From the NCBI GenBank assembly GCA_947462115.1, contig CANHON010000170.1:1-9331 (forward strand): a DNA stretch of 9,331 nt. The letters are read 5' to 3'. The notes below the pieces were generated by a model, which saw only the letters and a list, made by a program, of their open reading frames with translations, was not told the DNA's origin and did no database searches. The position numbers were made by a program, and so were the translations under genes. Positions 6,391 through 9,331 of this stretch are shown one piece after another. This DNA is from Deltaproteobacteria bacterium (GTDB lineage: Bacteria > Myxococcota_A > UBA796 > UBA2385). The first letter of the stretch is position 1. Each line of letters begins with the position of its first letter.

Positions 6391-7458
6391 ATGGCCCCTG
6401 GGCCCCTGGCCGGATCGCCGCTCCGCCGCTTCTGTGGCCTGAGCCGCGGGCCCCGCGCCAAAACGCCCACCGCGACGCCAACCACGACGCCTCGGCACCC
6501 GCCCCGCGCTCCGCTGCCCCTCCCGCCGCTCCCCCGCTGCCCCTCCCGCCTCCCTCCCTCCCCTCTGCCGCCGCAGGCCCCGCCCGCGCTGCAGGCCCCG
6601 AGCCCCGCCGTGAACGCCCCCGAACGCGCGCCCCTCATCGATGGAGAAGCCCGGCTGTCCCTCGGACGGCGGGCGCTCCGCGTGCTGTTGGCGGGCACGC
6701 TGGGCGGCGCGCTGGTCAGCGCGGCGGGCATCCTCGGGCACGAGCTGGCCACCGGCGAGCTGTGGCGGGTCACGGACGTCACCTTCGCCGGCCAGGTCAA
6801 CGCCACCGAGCCGGCCCTGCGCCACCTCGCCAACGTCCGGGTCGGCACGCACCTCTTCGAGCTTGACCTGCAGCGCGTCGTCTTGGACGTGGAGCGCCAC
6901 CCCTGGGTGCGCCGCGCCGAGGCCCGCCGGGTCCTGCCCGCCACCATCGAGGTGGTCGTCGAGGAGCACGCCCCGGTGCTGATCCTGGCGCTCGACCGCA
7001 TGTGGTATGTCAACGCCATGGGCGAGCCCTTCAAGCTCGCCACCACCGAAGACCTCGACTACCCGGTGCTCACCGGCCTCTCGCCCCGCCTCGCCGAGGA
7101 GCACCCCTCCCTCGCCGCCGCCGTCGTGCAGGGCGCGCTGGAGGTGCTCGAGGCGACCGATGGGCACAGCACCGTCGGCCCGGAGCACAGCTCCGAGATC
7201 AACTTCGACCCCCACCACGGCTACACGCTGGTGCTGCGCAACGGCAGCCAGCTGCTGCTGGGCTTCACCGACCCCGAGCGCTCGCTCCGCCGCCTCGACC
7301 GCCTCACGGCCAACGGCCTCGACCTGACGACCGCCCAGCGCGTCGATCTCGACGCCCCGCGCATCGCGCTGGTGAGCCCCCTGGTCGACCCGAGCGTGCC
7401 CATCCCCCTCCCGCCGCCTCCTGATCTGCCGCCCTCCTCCGCCCCGGAGCTGCAATGA
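6391..7458 (+). CDS. ftsQ: Cell division protein FtsQ
   Basis: Bitopic inner-membrane divisome protein that joins FtsB/FtsL and recruits later proteins; the bulk is periplasmic. It has 355 residues. The cytoplasmic N-terminus is long and Pro-rich (about 20-75). One membrane segment is at about 95-118 (ALRVLLAGTLGGALVSAAGIL), preceded by basic residues. POTRA domain is about 124-193 (WRVTDVTFAGQVNATEPAL, GTHLFELDL, HPWVRRAEARRVLPATIEVVVEEHAPV). The FtsQ beta domain follows, with MWYVNAMGEPF (204-214) and DYPVLTGL (223-230), ending in RVDLDAPRIALVSP (317-330). The tail (331-355) is Pro-rich. Start: GGAG at 6380-6383 is 7 nt before ATG 6391. The longer in-frame TTG at 6316 would lie upstream of the predicted promoter. 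The stop overlaps the ftsZ start (ATGA, 7455-7458); ftsA is absent from its usual place. Confidence 0.93.
   Translation: MAPGPLAGSPLRRFCGLSRGPRAKTPTATPTTTPRHPPRAPLPLPPLPRCPSRLPPSPLPPQAPPALQAPSPAVNAPERAPLIDGEARLSLGRRALRVLLAGTLGGALVSAAGILGHELATGELWRVTDVTFAGQVNATEPALRHLANVRVGTHLFELDLQRVVLDVERHPWVRRAEARRVLPATIEVVVEEHAPVLILALDRMWYVNAMGEPFKLATTEDLDYPVLTGLSPRLAEEHPSLAAAVVQGALEVLEATDGHSTVGPEHSSEINFDPHHGYTLVLRNGSQLLLGFTDPERSLRRLDRLTANGLDLTTAQRVDLDAPRIALVSPLVDPSVPIPLPPPPDLPPSSAPELQ
6540..6563 (-). other. G-quadruplex motif on the minus strand inside ftsQ
   Basis: The + strand has five C runs in 24 nt (6540-6543, 6545-6547, 6552-6554, 6556-6558, 6560-6563), so the minus strand reads five runs of at least three G with loops of 1, 1, 4 and 1 nt. 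That satisfies the standard G3 quadruplex pattern with a spare run. It lies in the Pro-rich cytoplasmic part of ftsQ, on the template strand. It may only reflect Pro and Leu/Ser codons in a GC-rich genome. Confidence 0.5.
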
Positions 7459-8720
7459 ACCCCTACTCCCCGCCCCCGCGGAGCGCCCCCACCAAGAGCA
7501 GCTCCAGCGCCTTCACCTCCCCCGCCACGCCCTCGGGCGCCAAGCCTGCCGCCAAGCCCGCCCCGAAGGAGTCCACGATGAGCAGCCGGGTTCGCTACGA
7601 CCTCGTCCAAGATGAGATGCAGAAGGCCACCATCCGCGTCATCGGCGTGGGCGGCGGCGGCGGCAACGCCGTCAACAACATGATCGAGTCGGGCATGTCG
7701 GGCGTGGACTTCATCGCCGTGAACACCGACGCGCAGGACCTTGAGCGCTCCCTGGCCCCCCGCCGCTTCCAGCTCGGCGGCGCGCTCACCAAGGGCCTAG
7801 GCGCCGGCGCCAACCCCGAGATCGGCCGCGAGGCTGCCCTAGAAGACCGCGACCGGCTCGCCGAGCTCGTCGCCGGCTCCGACATGGTCTTCATCACCGC
7901 CGGCATGGGCGGCGGCACCGGCACCGGCGCGGCCCCGATCATCGCCCAGGTGGCCAAAGAGGTCGGCGCGCTCACCGTGGCCGTCGTCACCCGCCCCTTC
8001 GGCTTCGAGGGCAAGCGCCGCCGCAAGCAGGCCGACGAGGGCATCGAGGCCCTGCGCCAGGTGGTCGACACGCTGATCACCATCCCCAACCAGCGCCTCA
8101 TCAGCATGGCCACCGACCGCACCACGATGAAAGAGGCCTACGGCATGGCCGATCAGGTGCTCTACCAGGCCTGCAAGGGCGTGTCGGACCTCATCAACTG
8201 CTCCGGCATGATGAACGTGGACTTCGCCGACGTGCGCACCATCATGTCCAACAAGGGCATGGCGCTGATGGGCGTGGGCATGAGCCGCGGCGAGCACCGC
8301 ACGGTCGAGGCGGCCCAGCGCGCCATCTCCAGCCCGCTGCTCGACGAGGTCTCGATCTCCGGCGCCACCTCGGTGCTGATCAACATCACCGGCAGCAGCC
8401 AGCTCACGGTCTTCGAGATCAACGACGCCGCCACGATGATCCAAGAGGAGGCCCACGAGGAGGCCAACGTGATCTTCGGCTGGGTCATCGACGAGAGCAT
8501 GGAGGACGAGGCCCGCGTCACCGTCATCGCCACGGGCTTCGACGAGAGCTGGCTGCAGTCCACCCCGGACGTCGAGAGCCGCGTGCGCAAGGTCGTCAAC
8601 GACAACGGCCGCCCGGCCGGTCGCCCCGCCAGCAGCAGCTACGGCCGCAACAACTCGATGGCCAGCGGCCTGAACACCGACGACTACGACATCCCCACCT
8701 TCTTCAAGAACGTGGACTGA
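7455..8720 (+). CDS. ftsZ: Cell division protein FtsZ
   Basis: Tubulin-like GTPase that polymerises into the Z ring at midcell. It has 421 residues from the first start. Residues 1-41 are a Pro/Ser/Ala/Lys-rich extension. The GTPase domain starts at RVIGVGGGGGNAV (61-73), then FIAVNTDAQDL (86-96), GREAALEDRDRL (124-135), tubulin signature GGGTGTG (152-158), and T7 loop NVDFAD (254-259) with both catalytic aspartates. The C-terminal domain runs to about 365, followed by a short linker and the C-terminal peptide DYDIPTFFKNVD (410-421), which normally binds FtsA, ZipA or other partners. All functional motifs are intact. The first ATG overlaps ftsQ (ATGA) with GGAG at 7446-7449; an internal ATG at 7578 has a stronger AAGGAG and gives the usual N-terminus. 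The 7455 start is preferred because nearly every codon of the extension ends in C or G, as in the rest of the gene. Confidence 0.97.
   Translation: MNPYSPPPRSAPTKSSSSAFTSPATPSGAKPAAKPAPKESTMSSRVRYDLVQDEMQKATIRVIGVGGGGGNAVNNMIESGMSGVDFIAVNTDAQDLERSLAPRRFQLGGALTKGLGAGANPEIGREAALEDRDRLAELVAGSDMVFITAGMGGGTGTGAAPIIAQVAKEVGALTVAVVTRPFGFEGKRRRKQADEGIEALRQVVDTLITIPNQRLISMATDRTTMKEAYGMADQVLYQACKGVSDLINCSGMMNVDFADVRTIMSNKGMALMGVGMSRGEHRTVEAAQRAISSPLLDEVSISGATSVLINITGSSQLTVFEINDAATMIQEEAHEEANVIFGWVIDESMEDEARVTVIATGFDESWLQSTPDVESRVRKVVNDNGRPAGRPASSSYGRNNSMASGLNTDDYDIPTFFKNVD
7566..7580 (+). promoter_or_regulatory. Internal Shine-Dalgarno and alternative ftsZ start
   Basis: AAGGAG at 7566-7571 is followed after 6 nt by ATG 7578-7580, in frame with ftsZ at residue 42. 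A protein from here would have 380 residues and begin 19 residues before RVIGVGGGGG's valine-isoleucine strand, like ordinary FtsZ proteins. This signal is better than the one before ATG 7455, so the short form may be the main or a second product. Confidence 0.6.
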
Positions 8721-8730
8721 GACGTCGTCT

Positions 8731-8761
8731 TCGGGTGCTCCGCGCAGTGCGGGGCGCCCGA
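8731..8761 (+). terminator. Hairpin immediately after ftsZ
   Basis: TCGGGTGCTCCGC (8731-8743) pairs with GCGGGGCGCCCGA (8749-8761): 13 bp including two G-U wobbles, loop GCAGT, starting 10 nt after the ftsZ stop. There is no T tract right after it, so it may protect the mRNA end or act together with the next hairpin. Confidence 0.5.
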
Positions 8762-8770
8762 GACCGCAGC

Positions 8771-8803
8771 GCCGCCGGAGCCCCCGGCGGCCTTCGCCGT
8801 TTT
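8771..8803 (+). terminator. Likely intrinsic terminator of the ftsQ-ftsZ transcript
   Basis: Perfect 8-bp stem GCCGCCGG (8771-8778) with CCGGCGGC (8784-8791), 5-nt loop, then TTTT at 8800-8803 after 8 nt. The T tract is short and offset, but this is the only T run in the area and it follows a stable GC stem downstream of the last division gene. Confidence 0.55.
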
Positions 8804-8916
8804 GGGGAGCGCCGCGCACCGGGCCCTCGCGCACATTTGACAAGCGCGAAAAAGGAGCCGCCGCGCCCAGAGATGCCCGATCCTGTACTCGCCCGGCCCC
8901 GGGGGGCGCCCCGAAT

Positions 8917-8962
8917 GTGCCACTGAGTGCCATGTTCAGGATAGTATCGTAGGACCGTGCCA
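8917..8962. repeat. Three GTGCCA direct repeats in helical phase
   Basis: GTGCCA occurs at 8917-8922, 8927-8932 and 8957-8962, spaced 10 and 30 bp, i.e. on one face of the helix. The TAGTAT hexamer lies between the second and third. They are 72-117 nt upstream of the repeat-protein start and could be operator sites; no regulator is identified. Confidence 0.35.
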
Positions 8963-9033
8963 AATCGCCGCCGTCCACCCGTGAGACACCGCAGGCGCTT
9001 GGCCGCCCTCCTCCGCCCCCTGTGGAGCCGCCG

Positions 9034-9331
9034 ATGTCGCTCAACTACATGCCGTTGAAGTCCCCGAAGAAGAAGCCCAGCCGCGGCGGATACGGCGAGG
9101 TCGGCGGCTACGCGCCCACCAACCGCGGCGGCGGCCACGGGCTGACCCCCTCGGCCAGCAACCCGTACCTCAACGTCGACTACACCCCGAGCAACGACAA
9201 CAACAACGGGGGAGACACCGGCGGCGACCCCAACAAGTACCTCGACGTCGACTACACCCCGAGCAACGACAACAACAACGGGGGAGACACCGGCGGCGAC
9301 CCCAACAAGTACCTCGACGTCGACTACACCC
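9034..9331 (+). CDS. Unrecognised protein with tandem 24-residue Asp/Asn/Gly-rich repeats (3' truncated by window edge)
   Basis: I do not recognise this family. ATG 9034 has GGAG at 9024-9027, 6 nt upstream. The 99 visible codons have no stop and continue past the window. Residues 1-20 are basic (KSPKKKPSR), 17-40 are Gly-rich, and from residue 45 a 24-residue unit repeats: YLDVDYTPSND, then NNN, GGDTGGDPNK. There are two full copies and the start of a third, with the first copy having N instead of D at unit position 3. No signal peptide or membrane segment is visible in the N-terminus. The acidic Asp/Asn/Gly composition recalls low-complexity or ion-binding repeats, but it does not match the RTX nonapeptide (GGxGxDxUx). 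It is separated from ftsZ by hairpins and probably is its own transcription unit. An in-frame GTG at 9022 is possible but lies too close to the Shine-Dalgarno. Confidence 0.75.
   Translation, partial: MSLNYMPLKSPKKKPSRGGYGEVGGYAPTNRGGGHGLTPSASNPYLNVDYTPSNDNNNGGDTGGDPNKYLDVDYTPSNDNNNGGDTGGDPNKYLDVDYT
9166..9331 (+). repeat. Near-perfect 72-bp tandem repeat, at least 2.3 copies
   Basis: Copies at 9166-9237, 9238-9309 and 9310-9331 (partial). Copies 1 and 2 differ at a single base (A at 9172, G at 9244), changing Asn to Asp. The unit length is a multiple of three, so copy changes keep the frame. Identity at synonymous positions shows the array is young or is being homogenised. Confidence 0.95.

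Larger units (their letters stand above)
8721..9033. other. Intergenic region between ftsZ and the repeat-protein gene
   Basis: 313 nt with no convincing gene. It holds two hairpins just after ftsZ (8731-8761 and 8771-8803), a GC-palindrome GGGGCGCCCC (8903-8912), three GTGCCA direct repeats (8917, 8927, 8957) and a short AT-richer patch with a TAGTAT hexamer (8942-8947). A lone TTGACA at 8837-8842 has no matching -10 at 16-18 bp. A promoter for the next gene must be in this region or just upstream, but I cannot place it firmly. Confidence 0.6.

Noticed and set aside
8837..8842. Perfect -35 hexamer TTGACA
   Set aside because: No -10-like hexamer is found 16-18 bp downstream, where the sequence is GC-rich, so I do not call a promoter.
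8873..8926. 17-codon open frame (MPDPVLARPRGAPRMCH) after an AAGGAG
   Set aside because: The AAGGAG at 8852-8857 is 15 nt from the ATG, too far, and there is no other coding sign.
1..9331. CRISPR arrays, tRNA or rRNA genes, insertion sequences, attachment sites
   Set aside because: None seen; the only array is the in-frame 72-bp coding repeat at 9166, which has no spacer structure.

Overview
The window is a very GC-rich stretch (coding third positions are almost all G or C). It carries the distal half of a division and cell wall (dcw) cluster, all on the + strand. The order is murD (5'-truncated), ftsW, murC, a divergent murB-like gene, ddl, an FtsZ/Ddl hybrid gene, ftsQ, ftsZ, and then, after a 313-nt gap, a new gene made of tandem repeats that runs off the end. 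Gene order, GC content and the very typical FtsZ fit a Gram-negative bacterium of the Myxococcota or related 'deltaproteobacterial' kind. That assignment is an inference; no marker here proves it.

Layout: positions 3-5188 are a tight operon (murD/ftsW and murB/ddl overlap by ATGA; murC/murB overlap by 14 nt). It makes and ligates peptidoglycan precursor: MurC and MurD add L-Ala and D-Glu, Ddl makes D-Ala-D-Ala, and FtsW polymerises lipid II at the septum. murG is not between ftsW and murC, and ftsA is not between ftsQ and ftsZ. The murB-like protein keeps the fold signature but has lost the FAD glycine loop and apparently all three catalytic residues.

The most unusual gene is at 5196-6239, seven bases after ddl. 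Its N-terminal half is recognisably the FtsZ/tubulin nucleotide-binding domain, cut off just before the T7 loop region. Its C-terminal half resembles the Ddl ATP-grasp domain with the metal ligands replaced. Both relatives (ddl and ftsZ) are in the same cluster. I know of no described family with this architecture. It looks like a pseudoenzyme that could link D-Ala-D-Ala synthesis to the Z ring.

A 151-nt gap (6240-6390) contains an AT-rich GATC-dense inverted repeat and a good sigma70-type promoter, so ftsQ-ftsZ can be transcribed separately. ftsQ overlaps ftsZ by ATGA. ftsZ has two plausible starts, giving a form with or without a 41-residue Pro/Ser/Ala/Lys extension. After ftsZ come two hairpins, the second with a short T tract, then a region with three GTGCCA repeats spaced 10 and 30 bp, then a gene with near-perfect 72-bp repeats encoding a 24-residue Asp/Asn/Gly-rich unit.
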